The translations under genes and the position numbers were made by a program. A stretch of DNA of 64,000 nucleotides, from NCBI GenBank assembly GCA_028284345.1, contig JANQRY010000003.1:806001-870000 (forward strand). Reading direction: 5' to 3'. The notes beneath the pieces are model-generated. The model was not told the DNA's origin and made no database searches. It was given only the letters and a program-made list of their open reading frames with translations. Of the stretch, positions 43,182 through 50,916 are shown in pieces. This DNA is from Hyphococcus sp. (GTDB lineage Bacteria > Pseudomonadota > Alphaproteobacteria > Caulobacterales > Parvularculaceae). Position 1 is the stretch's first letter. The number at the start of each line of letters is the position of its first letter.

Positions 43182-43454
43182 ATGAACGTAAAACGTATTG
43201 CACTCGTCGCTTTTGCCGGCGCCAGCCTGTTTTCGACGGCGACAGTCGCTTCCGTAGAAGGCGAGTTTGCAGAGGTTTGTCCGGTTAAAACGGCTGAAAA
43301 CCATCCTGAAATTTCAGATATTGATGCGGCGTGCTCGTGCGTCGTGGAGTCGGCGGACGATGACGCCCTGGCCGAACTCAACAGCGCCGGCGGACCTGGC
43401 GACCTCAGCGAGCATGCGTTAGACGCGCTTCGAGCCTGCGGCTACGACATATAA
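43182..43454 (+). CDS. Small secreted cysteine-containing protein
   Basis: A 90-residue protein: a signal peptide (MNVKRIALVAFAGASLFSTATVAS) and a short mature part with four cysteines (VCPVK, ACSCVV, RACGY) and many acidic residues. The start at 43182 follows GGGAGACAAGGA; an ATG 7 codons earlier is less well placed. No family recognised. It lies between the GntR gene and the FAH-family hydrolase, on the same strand, and may be co-transcribed with the latter after a 115-bp gap. Confidence 0.7.
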   Translation: MNVKRIALVAFAGASLFSTATVASVEGEFAEVCPVKTAENHPEISDIDAACSCVVESADDDALAELNSAGGPGDLSEHALDALRACGYDI

Positions 43455-43569
43455 AGAATAAAGGGTATTGTACTGGTTTTGGCGTTCTAATCGTATGCAG
43501 ACAGTTCCCGTACGGCGGTTAGAACGCCCTTCATCACAAGGCGCATGAGAAAAGAGAGGGTTTTGACGG

Positions 43570-44436
43570 ATGAGGTTTGTTCGGTTCGGAAGTGAAAAGG
43601 ACGCCAAGATCGGCGCCATAAAGGGCGACGCGGTCGTCGACCTTGTCGCCGCGGGAAGCCGCTGGACTCGCATTGTCGATATCGCGAAAGAGGGCGAGGC
43701 CGCCGTTCGCGAACTTCAGAAGCTGACCGACGAAGCCGCAACGGCGATTCCGCTCACGGACGTATCCTTGCTCGCGCCCATTGAGCGTCCGGGCAAGTAT
43801 ATGGCGATCGGCATGAATTACGCCAAGCACGTGCAAGAGGCGAAAGAGCACGGCGTCGACATTCCGGAATATCAGGTCTGGTTCAACAAGCAGACATCCT
43901 GCGTTTCAGGGCCTTTTGACGACATCGATCCGGGCTTGACGGAGAAGCTGGATTACGAAGTGGAACTCGGCGTCGTGATCGGCGCCCCGGCCAAATATGT
44001 ATCCAAAGACTATGCAAAAAATCATGTCTTTGGATATTTCGTCGCCAATGACGTTTCCGCGCGCGACTATCAGTTTCACTCAAAGACATTCACCATTGGC
44101 AAGTCGTTCGACACCCACGGGCCCATCGGTCCCTACATTGTGACCGCCGACGAAATTGCCGATCCGCACAATCTGGACTTGCGGTGTCTGGTCAATGGCG
44201 AAACGCGGCAGGACAACAATACAAAAAACATGATCTTCAATATCTGGGATCAGATCTCCTATCTTTCCTCCGCCTTCACGCTCGACACCGGCGACCTGAT
44301 CGCCACGGGAACGCCGGAAGGCGTCGGCATCGCCATGAAGCCGCCGCAGTTCCTCAACCCCGGCGACGTCATTCGCTGTGAAGTCGACGGCGTCGGCGTT
44401 ATTGAAAACAAGGTCGTCGAATCCTCGGCGCGGTAG
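43570..44436 (+). CDS. Fumarylacetoacetase-family hydrolase
   Basis: A 288-residue FAH-fold protein with the metal-binding signature in order: KYMAIGMNYAKHVQEA, FDDIDPG, DYEVELGVVIG (acid ligands E and E/D) and FGYFVANDVSARDYQF, GKSFDTHGPIGPYIVT, and IATGTPEGVGIAMKPP. The family includes 2-hydroxy-6-oxo acid hydrolases/decarboxylases (HpcE), acylpyruvate hydrolases and ring-cleavage-product enzymes. It would follow the extradiol dioxygenases and feed the HpaI aldolase at 9621. Expressed near the GntR gene, so its regulation may differ from the other modules. Confidence 0.93.
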   Translation: MRFVRFGSEKDAKIGAIKGDAVVDLVAAGSRWTRIVDIAKEGEAAVRELQKLTDEAATAIPLTDVSLLAPIERPGKYMAIGMNYAKHVQEAKEHGVDIPEYQVWFNKQTSCVSGPFDDIDPGLTEKLDYEVELGVVIGAPAKYVSKDYAKNHVFGYFVANDVSARDYQFHSKTFTIGKSFDTHGPIGPYIVTADEIADPHNLDLRCLVNGETRQDNNTKNMIFNIWDQISYLSSAFTLDTGDLIATGTPEGVGIAMKPPQFLNPGDVIRCEVDGVGVIENKVVESSAR

Positions 44437-44476
44437 TCCGTTCGGGGCCCGCCAACGCCGGGCCGTAAACGCGCGC

Positions 44477-44521
44477 AAAAAAAACCCGCCGCGCCCTCTT
44501 TCGTGAGGATGGCGCAGCGGG
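44477..44521 (-). terminator. Rho-independent terminator between FAH hydrolase and RHH genes
   Basis: CCCGCCGCGCC (44485-44495) and GGCGCAGCGGG (44511-44521) form an 11-bp stem with one mismatch around an inner CTC...GAG. The eight-base A-run 44477-44484 is a T-run on the minus strand, so it ends the RHH gene transcript from 44675; it may serve both convergent genes. Confidence 0.7.
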
Positions 44522-44674
44522 CTGTTCAGTACGGGCGCGACTTGACGCCGCTTGCCTCGCCGCCGCGTCCGGCATCGTCGCTGACAACCTTGGGGAGATT
44601 TCCGCAGCGACGCCGGGTCCGGCGTTTCGACCTTCTTTCGGGCCTTTTTTGTTCCGTCTTTTTTATCCCTTTTT

Positions 44675-44869
44675 CTAACTCTTCTCCTTCTTCGCATCGG
44701 CGTTCTTCGCCGCCACGAATTCGCGCATAAAGCGCCGGATCTCCCGCGACGCGCTGGTGTCGAGGTCGTCGCAGGCATCGACAAACGCGTCGCGCTCGCC
44801 CGTGCTGACGCGGATAATCAACTGACTGTCTTTTTTCTTTTTGTTCTTTTTCTGTCGTCCGTCAGCCAT
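44675..44869 (-). CDS. Small ribbon-helix-helix-like regulator
   Basis: A 64-residue basic protein: a lysine-rich N-terminal arm (KKNKKKKDS) followed by SQLIIRVSTGERDAFVDACDDLDTSAS broken near residue 40, then a C-terminal helix. The beta-strand LIIRVS followed by two helices is the pattern of CopG/Arc-type DNA-binding proteins. An exceptional 15-bp perfect inverted repeat lies 8 bp before its start codon, over its likely promoter, which is typical of autoregulated proteins of this class. No toxin partner was recognised beside it. Confidence 0.7.
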   Translation of the reverse strand: MADGRQKKNKKKKDSQLIIRVSTGERDAFVDACDDLDTSASREIRRFMREFVAAKNADAKKEKS

Positions 44870-44876
44870 AACGCGC

Positions 44877-44920
44877 CGAAAACGTATATACCTTGTATAG
44901 CGTTTGTATATACGTTTTCG
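44877..44920. promoter_or_regulatory. 15-bp perfect inverted repeat (operator/promoter of the RHH gene)
   Basis: Arms CGAAAACGTATATAC (44877-44891) and its exact complement (44906-44920) around a 14-bp spacer. It begins 8 bp before the minus-strand ATG at 44869. The arms are AT-rich (TATATAC) and would overlap the -10 region, so a bound dimer of the RHH protein would repress its own gene. Confidence 0.75.
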
Positions 44921-44988
44921 CGCGCTGTCAACGCTGAATGTGAAAAATGTGCGCTTTTTTATTTGCGCCCGGGGCCGGCCGTCGCCAC

Positions 44989-45114
44989 ATGCGTTTTATG
45001 ACGTTCCTGCCCTTTCTCCTGTTTCTCCTGCTGGCGGCGTTCGTGCTCTGGAATATCTGGGTCGCCCTGCGCAGCCTCGGCGAGACCGACGAAGACGACA
45101 GCTGGGGCGATTAG
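44989..45114 (+). CDS. 41-residue single-span membrane protein
   Basis: A short frame of 41 codons plus stop, divergent from the RHH gene. The N-terminus is MRFMTFLPFLLFLLLAAFVL, a strong transmembrane helix, with an NIW/LRS junction and an acidic end (ETDEDDSWGD). No good ribosome site precedes it, and a second ATG lies three codons in. The hydrophobic run is unlikely by chance in this GC-rich context. Function unknown. Confidence 0.5.
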   Translation: MRFMTFLPFLLFLLLAAFVLWNIWVALRSLGETDEDDSWGD

Positions 45115-45126
45115 GGGGCGGCCTCG

Positions 45127-45516
45127 CTAGCCGTACGGCTTGTCCTCAAGACGCTGGGACAGCCACCAGATGTTGCCGGCGATGTCCTTTACCCCGCCCT
45201 GCCGGTCGCCATAGTCCATATCGGCGACGTCCATGATCTTTTCCATGCCGTGCGCAAGCGCCTGGGCCATGGCGGCGTCGGCGTCCGCAACGTAAAGGTA
45301 AAGGCTGAGTGTCGAGGGCGGAAACCCCCGCCCTGCTTCGCTGATCATGATAGAGGCGTCGCCGAACCGGACGATGCCGTTGGCGAGCGTCTGTCCGCGC
45401 ATGGTGCGCCCGCCATTGACGCCGCCAAGGGCGGCGATCAGATGATCCATATACGGAGCAGCGTTCTCCGCGAAGATATAGGGCGTCACCCGGGCGAAGC
45501 CCTCGGGAATGTGCAT
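45127..45516 (-). CDS. VOC-fold protein (PhnB-like glyoxalase superfamily)
   Basis: A 129-residue protein of the PhnB/glyoxalase-like family: RVTPYIFAENAAPYMDHLIAALGG, an acidic central part and the closing GGVKDIAGNIWWLSQ segment. GAGGATCGCC precedes the ATG. Many such proteins bind metal and a small ligand, but the roles are largely unknown. It lies 38 bp behind the YCII gene on the same strand, probably one transcript. Confidence 0.85.
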   Translation of the reverse strand: MHIPEGFARVTPYIFAENAAPYMDHLIAALGGVNGGRTMRGQTLANGIVRFGDASIMISEAGRGFPPSTLSLYLYVADADAAMAQALAHGMEKIMDVADMDYGDRQGGVKDIAGNIWWLSQRLEDKPYG

Positions 45517-45554
45517 GGCGATCCTCCGGTTGCGCGGGGCGCGAGCGCCCGCGT

Positions 45555-45866
45555 TTACATCTCCATGATTTCGGCGACTTCGACCGACCCGCCGCCTTCG
45601 TGAATCGGGCAGCCCTTGGCGATCTCCGCGGCGGCGTCAATCGTGTCCGCCTGAACGATGCTGTAGCCCGAGGCCGGGTTGGCGCCGCCATTGTCCGCAA
45701 CGCCCGAGGATGTCACGGTTTTCGACAGGCCGACCGGATTGCCGCCGTCGACGAAGGTCTCCCCGTGGCCGCCGATCCACGACATCCAGCTCGCCATGAC
45801 CTTTTCGCCCTCTTCCGGCGTCGCAGGTTTTGCGCCGCCATGATAAACGAACAAAAATTTCGCCAT
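45555..45866 (-). CDS. YCII-related (DGPF) protein
   Basis: A 103-residue YCII-superfamily protein: MAKFLFVYHGG, PATPEEGEKVMASWMSWIGG, ASGYSIVQADTIDAAAEIAKGCP and a C-terminal VEVAEIMEM. The start follows GAGGAGACTGCGAA. The open frame extends upstream without support. These proteins often sit with VOC and sigma-factor genes; biochemical role not known. Co-transcribed with the PhnB-like gene. Confidence 0.88.
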   Translation of the reverse strand: MAKFLFVYHGGAKPATPEEGEKVMASWMSWIGGHGETFVDGGNPVGLSKTVTSSGVADNGGANPASGYSIVQADTIDAAAEIAKGCPIHEGGGSVEVAEIMEM

Positions 45867-45972
45867 TTCGCAGTCTCCTCTGGTCTGGTTGTTAAAACGC
45901 GCGCGCGAGGCAACTTCCTCCGCGATACTTTCAAGACGCGCGCCCCGCGTCTTATTCGACAATCCAATTCGC

Positions 45973-46398
45973 TCAGACCGCAAAAAGCCAGCGCAGATCG
46001 TCAAAATACTTGAACTCAAGGGCGTTTCCCGCCGGGTCGCGCAGGAAAAACGTCCCCTGTTCCCCGGGCTGACCGGCAAAACGAAGTCCCGGCTCAATGA
46101 GAAACGCCGCACCCGCCCGTTTGAGGCGCGCGGCCAGCTCTTCCCAATCGGCCTTGTCGAGCACGACGCCGAAATGACGGACCGGCACGTTTTCGCCGTC
46201 GACCGCGTTGGTCGCCGCGGAGCCGCATTGCTCGGGCGCAAGGTGGGTCACGAGCTGGTGGCCGAAAAAGTCGAAATCAATCCAGTCCGGCGACCGCCGC
46301 CCCTTGCCGCAACCGAGAACGCCGCCGTAAAAGGCGTCCGCCGCCGCCAGATCGTCTACCGGAATCGCCAGATGGAACGGGCGCAGATCCGCGGCCAT
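45973..46398 (-). CDS. VOC-family glyoxalase/dioxygenase-like protein
   Basis: A 141-residue single VOC domain with a metal-ligand histidine in [38 protein letters not shown] and the closing [14 protein letters not shown] carrying the glutamate ligand. The start is uncertain: 46398 gives the usual family length, 46425 adds nine residues. Related proteins are annotated as glyoxalase-like; substrate unknown. Divergent from the DUF442 gene across about 58 bp. Confidence 0.85.
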   Translation of the reverse strand: MAADLRPFHLAIPVDDLAAADAFYGGVLGCGKGRRSPDWIDFDFFGHQLVTHLAPEQCGSAATNAVDGENVPVRHFGVVLDKADWEELAARLKRAGAAFLIEPGLRFAGQPGEQGTFFLRDPAGNALEFKYFDDLRWLFAV

Positions 46399-46456
46399 TG
46401 CATTTTCCGCGTCTTTTGACGACATAAGTCGGATCATCCGCCGGCCAGAGGAAAGC

Positions 46457-46924
46457 ATGTCACAAAAACCGATCGCCGTCACCGACGCGTTCCACGTCGC
46501 GCCGCAGATCACGGCCGACGACATTCGCGCCGCCGCGGCGGACGGATTTACGCTGATCGTCAACAACCGGCCCGACGGCGAGGGCCTCGGCCAGCCGGCG
46601 AGCGATGAGCTGGAGAAGGCCGCCCGCGCGGCGGGCCTCGCCTACGCCTATCTGCCCGTCGATTCCGGCGGCATCACGCCCCACCATACGGGCGGGCTTG
46701 AAAGCGCCATCGACGACGCGGCCGACGGCAAGACCCTTGCTTTCTGCAAATCGGGCCTGCGCTCGGTGCTCGTCTGGTCCTATGCGGAGGCGCGGTTCGG
46801 CAAGCCCGTGGCCCAGATTATTGAAGAGGCGGGCCAGGCCGGGTTCGACATTTCCGGGCACGAGCCGGCGCTGACCATGCTCTTTGACGCGCACAAGGCG
46901 CCGCGCACCGACCCGCCGATTTAA
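46457..46924 (+). CDS. DUF442/TIGR01244-family phosphatase-like protein
   Basis: A 155-residue protein of the beta-lactamase-hydrolase-like / TIGR01244 family, with a tyrosine-phosphatase-like fold: [13 protein letters not shown] at about 35 and the P-loop-like [12 protein letters not shown] at about 97 (the nucleophile C in CxxGxRS). Relatives function as persulfide or sulfur transferases or unknown phosphatases, often with ETHE1-type proteins. SD GAGGAAAGC precedes the ATG. No thiosulfate genes next to it. Confidence 0.87.
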   Translation: MSQKPIAVTDAFHVAPQITADDIRAAAADGFTLIVNNRPDGEGLGQPASDELEKAARAAGLAYAYLPVDSGGITPHHTGGLESAIDDAADGKTLAFCKSGLRSVLVWSYAEARFGKPVAQIIEEAGQAGFDISGHEPALTMLFDAHKAPRTDPPI

Positions 46925-46944
46925 CCTGTACACGGAGCTTTACG

Positions 46945-47418
46945 ATGTTGTCCGCCCTCATCGCCGCGATCGCGCTCGCACAAACCGAGGCGCCGGCGAC
47001 GGCCGAAGAAGCGCCGCCCGCCGCCGCTGTCGCCGACCTCACCGCGCCGCCCAAGCTCAACCGCGCCCGCGCCATTCTTTGCGGCTGCGCCAAGGCCGCC
47101 GCGCCGGACTTTTTACTGACCGGCCTGGTCGTCGACGCAGAGCTTGTCCTCGGCGCCGACAAACGCAGCGCCGCGGACCGTCAGGCGACGATTTTTAACA
47201 TTCTGTCGGCGATGAAAAACGGCGAACCGATCGATACGCGCGGGCGCACCAAAATCTTTCACGGGACGAATATAAATGAATGCGGCGTCGCGTTCGATTA
47301 CGGCAAACAGTACATGGTCTATGCGCGTAAAAGCGAAGACGGCGCCTATGAAACCGATTACTGCCTGATGAACGCCGCCTTCGGCGACGAACCGGAACCG
47401 GCGCCTAAAAGTGAATGA
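46945..47418 (+). CDS. Secreted TIMP/NTR-like protein
   Basis: A 157-residue protein with an N-terminal signal-like helix (MLSALIAAIALAQTEAPA) and a Pro/Ala-rich linker. The mature part has CGCAKAAAPDFLLTGLVV at about 47 and NECGVAFDYGKQYMVYARK at about 110, followed by a cysteine (DYC), the cysteine pattern of the netrin/TIMP-like fold. Bacterial members are periplasmic and of unknown role. It overlaps the convergent gene at 47405 by 14 bp. Confidence 0.7.
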   Translation: MLSALIAAIALAQTEAPATAEEAPPAAAVADLTAPPKLNRARAILCGCAKAAAPDFLLTGLVVDAELVLGADKRSAADRQATIFNILSAMKNGEPIDTRGRTKIFHGTNINECGVAFDYGKQYMVYARKSEDGAYETDYCLMNAAFGDEPEPAPKSE

Positions 47419-47791
47419 TAATCCGCGCTGATGACGCGGCGGCCGGAATGACCATGGTTTCAGTCAGCGTCACGCCGCAGCGCAAGGGCGCCATGTCGCG
47501 CCCGTCCTCGTCAACGGCGCGCTTTTCGCGCCCCTCGCCGCAGTCGAGAAAGCTCCCCCGCTCTTTCTCGACCACGTAGAGGTAGTTCGGCGGGGCCGTC
47601 ACCCACGCGCGGTCGGTGACGCCGGCGGCGCCGTCGCCGACGGCGACGCCCCCCGCCGTTCCCCCACCATGCCGGGCCGCGTCAGCGCGGGGAGCCGCAA
47701 GATCCCCCGCCTCCGCAGCGCCGGCAATTATGAAACCGGCCGCTAAAATTGCAGTTCCGATTTTAAGGGTTTGTTTACGAACGGCACACAT
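47405..47791 (-). CDS. Hypothetical secreted protein
   Basis: A 128-residue protein with a signal peptide (KIGTAILAAGFIIAGAAEAG) and a low-complexity mature region with GGGTAGGVAVGDGAAGV followed by PPNYLYVVEKERGSFLDCGEG and a second cysteine near the end (PLRCGV). No family recognised. Its 3' end overlaps the NTR-like gene on the opposite strand. Coding is supported by the signal peptide and the cysteine pair, but no strong ribosome site was seen. Confidence 0.5.
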   Translation of the reverse strand: MCAVRKQTLKIGTAILAAGFIIAGAAEAGDLAAPRADAARHGGGTAGGVAVGDGAAGVTDRAWVTAPPNYLYVVEKERGSFLDCGEGREKRAVDEDGRDMAPLRCGVTLTETMVIPAAASSARIIIHF

Positions 47792-47973
47792 GGCCGCGTC
47801 GTCGCAAAAGCCGCGCCGATTATCGCAAACCGAGAGCCCAGGACGAGATTTTCCGCTTTCACGGCTTTATTATTTCCCTGTTATCGCCGAAGGTTGCATC
47901 TTGCGACAGGGGGCCGGCGACCGCCCGATTGGTTAACCAATCCGGCGGCCGATCAGGAGCGTGTCAGGATAGC

Positions 47974-48915
47974 ATGTCCGTGTTTGGCGAGTACAAAATC
48001 GACGGCAATCAACTGGTCGCGAAAGAAACCGGCATCGCGATCCCGCTCACCCCGGGCTTCGCCCGCGACGCCCTGTCGATTGCGAGCTTTATCTGGCTGG
48101 TGAACGGCGTGCGCGCGAGCCGCGTCCTGAAGCGGCGCGGGCCCCGGGCGCGCATTTCATTCTTCCCGAAAAAGCCGCGGTCGTTTTATGCGATCTGGCC
48201 GGTGTGCCATCTTGCGGACGTCAAGATCACGGACGATCACGCTGCGGCCGATCTGCATTTTTATTTCGAGGATCGCGAATTCCTGACCGCGCCGCGGCGC
48301 GCGCCGACGGCGAAGCCCGCGTTCAATGTCGGCTGTTTCGATATTCGCAAAAGCGTTGTTGCGCGCGTCTTCGAAGAAACCTTCGGCTACGCCCTCGCCA
48401 TCGACCCGCGAAACTGGCGCGGACCGGCGGTTGAAAAGTCGGAAGGCAACGGCCGCCATGACGGCCACGTCATCGACTGCCCCATCGCCGCGCCAAAGCG
48501 CGATCATGTTTATCAGCGCCTCGTTGAAAACACGTTTGACGGGCGCGATCACATCGACATTCGAACCCCCATCGTCGGCGGCAAAATTCCCTTCGTCTAT
48601 TTGAAGCGCCGGAAACCCGCCTTGCGTTTCTCGAACGAAAATTACCGCGTCGACCTCGTCGACGCCGACGCCCTCCTGTCGCCCGACGAGCAGCGCAAGA
48701 TCAGCGCTTTCGCCGCCGCCATGCATCTTGATTTCGGCGGCATCGACGTGTTGCGCGACCGCGGCGACGGGCGCATTTACATCGTCGACGCCAACAAAAC
48801 CGACATGGGCCCCCCATCGGCCCTCAAATCCCAGGACAAGCTGAAAGCCATGCGCGGCCTCGCGGACGCCTTCTCCGCCATGGTCGACGGGGCCGTCGCA
48901 AAAGCGGGCGGCTAG
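47974..48915 (+). CDS. ATP-grasp-like protein of unknown substrate
   Basis: A 313-residue cytoplasmic protein. The C-terminal part has the ATP-grasp end: LDFGGIDVLRDRGDGRIY then IVDANKTDMGPP (residues about 271-277), where the aspartate and asparagine would bind Mg-ATP. The N-terminal part (ARISFFPKKPRSFYAIWPV, DHAAADLHFYFED) does not match a known family. The start follows AGGATAGC. ATP-grasp enzymes join a carboxylate to an amine or thiol. It lies 4 bp before the MBL-fold gene and is co-transcribed with it; the substrate is unknown. Confidence 0.75.
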   Translation: MSVFGEYKIDGNQLVAKETGIAIPLTPGFARDALSIASFIWLVNGVRASRVLKRRGPRARISFFPKKPRSFYAIWPVCHLADVKITDDHAAADLHFYFEDREFLTAPRRAPTAKPAFNVGCFDIRKSVVARVFEETFGYALAIDPRNWRGPAVEKSEGNGRHDGHVIDCPIAAPKRDHVYQRLVENTFDGRDHIDIRTPIVGGKIPFVYLKRRKPALRFSNENYRVDLVDADALLSPDEQRKISAFAAAMHLDFGGIDVLRDRGDGRIYIVDANKTDMGPPSALKSQDKLKAMRGLADAFSAMVDGAVAKAGG

Positions 48916-48919
48916 GGCC

Positions 48920-49825
48920 TTGCCCTCCATTCCCTTCGTCAAGGACATCGACTTCACGCCGGGCGTTGCCGACGAGGTCCTGCCCGGCGTGCGTCGCGTC
49001 ATCGCCGGCAATCCCGGTCCCTTCACCTATACGGGCACCGGCGTCTATCTCATCGGCGAGACCGATGTCGCGGTGATTGATCCGGGTCCGGACGACCCGG
49101 CCCATCTCGATGCGCTTGAAACCGCCATCGGCGGCGCGCGGGTCAGTCATATCCTGATCACCCACACCCATTCCGATCACTGCGGCGGCGCGCGGGCCTT
49201 CGCCGACCGAACGGGCGCGCCCATATACGGCTTCGGACCCCATCCGGTGCAGAAACGCGAACACGACGCCCCGGCCCTTGACGAAGGCGCCGATTATTCC
49301 TTCAGGCCCGACGAAATCATCGGCGACGGCGCGCGGCTTGAAACGGCGGAATGGCGCATCGAAGCCGTGCACACGCCCGGCCATCTATCGAACCATTTAT
49401 GCTTCGCCCTGCCGGCGCAAAAGGCGCTCTTTACCGGCGATCACATGATGGGCTGGGCGACGACGGTGGTGGCGCCGCCGGACGGCGACATGACCGCCTA
49501 TCTCGACAGCCTCGATCTGTTGCTGGGGCGCGAGGACGATGTCTATCTGCCGACCCACGGCGCGCCTATTGAAAGCCCGCGCCGTTTCGTCCGCGCCGTC
49601 AGGGCGCACCGGCTGATGCGCGACGCGCAGATCCTCGAACAGCTCAGGAAAGGCCGCAACGGCATCCCCGAGATGGTCGCGGCGATGTATGCGGATGTCG
49701 ACCCGCGTTTGCATAAGGCGGCCGCGCTCAACGTGCTGGCGCACCTGATTCGGCTCGTCGGCATCGGCCGCGCCGCGTGCGACGAGACGCCGACACTTTC
49801 GTCCGTCTACAGATTAAAAGAGTGA
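48920..49825 (+). CDS. Metallo-beta-lactamase-fold hydrolase
   Basis: A 301-residue MBL-fold hydrolase. It starts at a TTG 4 bp behind the ATP-grasp gene; the N-terminus (IPFVKDIDF... RVIAGNPGPFTYTGTGVYLIG) matches that of homologues, which supports this start. Zinc ligands: H82-T-H84-S-D86-H87, HTPGHLSNH (next histidine) and FTGDHMMGW (bridging aspartate). The C-terminal helical extension (HRLMRDAQILEQLRKG) is found in the glyoxalase-II-like/LACTB2 branch. It cleaves thioesters, esters or RNA in different relatives; the role here is not known. Confidence 0.9.
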   Translation: MPSIPFVKDIDFTPGVADEVLPGVRRVIAGNPGPFTYTGTGVYLIGETDVAVIDPGPDDPAHLDALETAIGGARVSHILITHTHSDHCGGARAFADRTGAPIYGFGPHPVQKREHDAPALDEGADYSFRPDEIIGDGARLETAEWRIEAVHTPGHLSNHLCFALPAQKALFTGDHMMGWATTVVAPPDGDMTAYLDSLDLLLGREDDVYLPTHGAPIESPRRFVRAVRAHRLMRDAQILEQLRKGRNGIPEMVAAMYADVDPRLHKAAALNVLAHLIRLVGIGRAACDETPTLSSVYRLKE

Positions 49826-49835
49826 GCGTCCGCGC

Positions 49836-50177
49836 TCAGCCCTGCGCGTCGTTGAGGGCCGCCTGAAACGCCTGCCAGTCCTCGACCATGGCGGTCTCGG
49901 CGTCGACGCTCTCATTGAACGCCTTGAGCGCGGCGTTTCGCGTGTCTTTCTCCAACTCCGTATTGTCGGCGACGCTTTCAAGACAGGCGCGATACTCCCC
50001 GAGCGCGGCCTGAAACGCCTTGATCGACGCGATCGTTGCCGAAATCTCTTCATCGGTTGCCGTCGCCGGATCGGGCATGGTCGGCGCCGTCCCGTTCAGT
50101 TCGCAGTCCGCGGCGGCGACCGGACCGGCCGCCAAGGCCAGCGCCGCAGCAAGCGGCGCAAGGTTCATCATCTTCAT
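49836..50177 (-). CDS. Hypothetical secreted helical protein
   Basis: A 113-residue protein with a signal peptide (NLAPLAAALALAAGPVAA) then a helical mature part with two cysteines (ADCEL, RACLE) and repeated KAF/AFNE segments. No family recognised. It converges on the MBL gene with a 10-bp gap. Confidence 0.6.
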   Translation of the reverse strand: MKMMNLAPLAAALALAAGPVAAADCELNGTAPTMPDPATATDEEISATIASIKAFQAALGEYRACLESVADNTELEKDTRNAALKAFNESVDAETAMVEDWQAFQAALNDAQG

Positions 50178-50277
50178 GGAAACCCCGTTTTCCTTCCCGC
50201 GCGCCCGTCACCGGCGCGCCACATGGCAAAGAGGCGACTGTAAACGGCAACCGGGAAGCGCGCAAATCGGCGGCCAG

Positions 50278-50796
50278 TCAGGCGTCGAGCAAAATCCGTC
50301 GCGCTTCCGCGATCAGGCGCCGTTGCATCTCGGTGGGCGCGCCTTCGACCTCGGCCGCGCGCTCCAGAAGGCCCACGAGATCGCTTTTTTCGGCGGCCGT
50401 GCAGACATCGACAACGGGCCGCAGAATCTTCCGCGCCGAATTGCCCGCATCGTTGATCTCGCCGACGGCCATGCGGGCGAAGGCGAACAGTCCGTCGGCG
50501 GTTTCCGCGTCGGTCTGAAACGTCTCGCTCATATCCCTGACCAGCGCCTCGCGCTGACGGTCGGTGACGGCGCCGTCATATTGCGCAATCTGAAAGGCGA
50601 GAATGGCGGCCGCCTCGCGCGGGTCGGACAGGTTTTCAATGAGTCGCTGATCGACGCGGCGGTTCCATTTGCCCCGCCGCACAACGCCCTTGGCGTCGCG
50701 GAGCGCCTCGCGCCCTTCGTTCGCAGCGTTGACAAAGTGGGTAAAGGCCCAGAAGGCGGCGGCCACGGCGCCGAGAATGGCGATGACAATGCTCAT
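50278..50796 (-). CDS. Membrane-anchored TerB-like helical protein
   Basis: A 172-residue protein with one N-terminal transmembrane helix (IVIAILGAVAAAFWAFTHFV) and an all-alpha cytoplasmic part. The AILAFQIAQYDGAVTDRQREAL...QMRRLIAEARRIL pattern resembles the TerB/DnaJ-associated helical fold, with the acidic D-G-A turn found in TerB metal-binding sites. Role unknown. Between a secreted small protein and pdxH. Confidence 0.6.
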   Translation of the reverse strand: MSIVIAILGAVAAAFWAFTHFVNAANEGREALRDAKGVVRRGKWNRRVDQRLIENLSDPREAAAILAFQIAQYDGAVTDRQREALVRDMSETFQTDAETADGLFAFARMAVGEINDAGNSARKILRPVVDVCTAAEKSDLVGLLERAAEVEGAPTEMQRRLIAEARRILLDA

Positions 50797-50916
50797 AAGC
50801 GGGCCCTGTCTTGCGTCGCTCTTCGTCTATCATTTCGCGGTGAACAAATCACTTCGATTTGTTGCGTGGTTCGCTGGAGTCCCGCCTTGGCGGGAACGGG
50901 CGGCGTGTTGAGCCCC

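Noticed and set aside
44904..45236. 110-codon plus-strand frame over the RHH operator
   Set aside because: It starts inside the inverted repeat and its translation is proline/arginine-rich; the 41-residue membrane frame in another phase is more protein-like.
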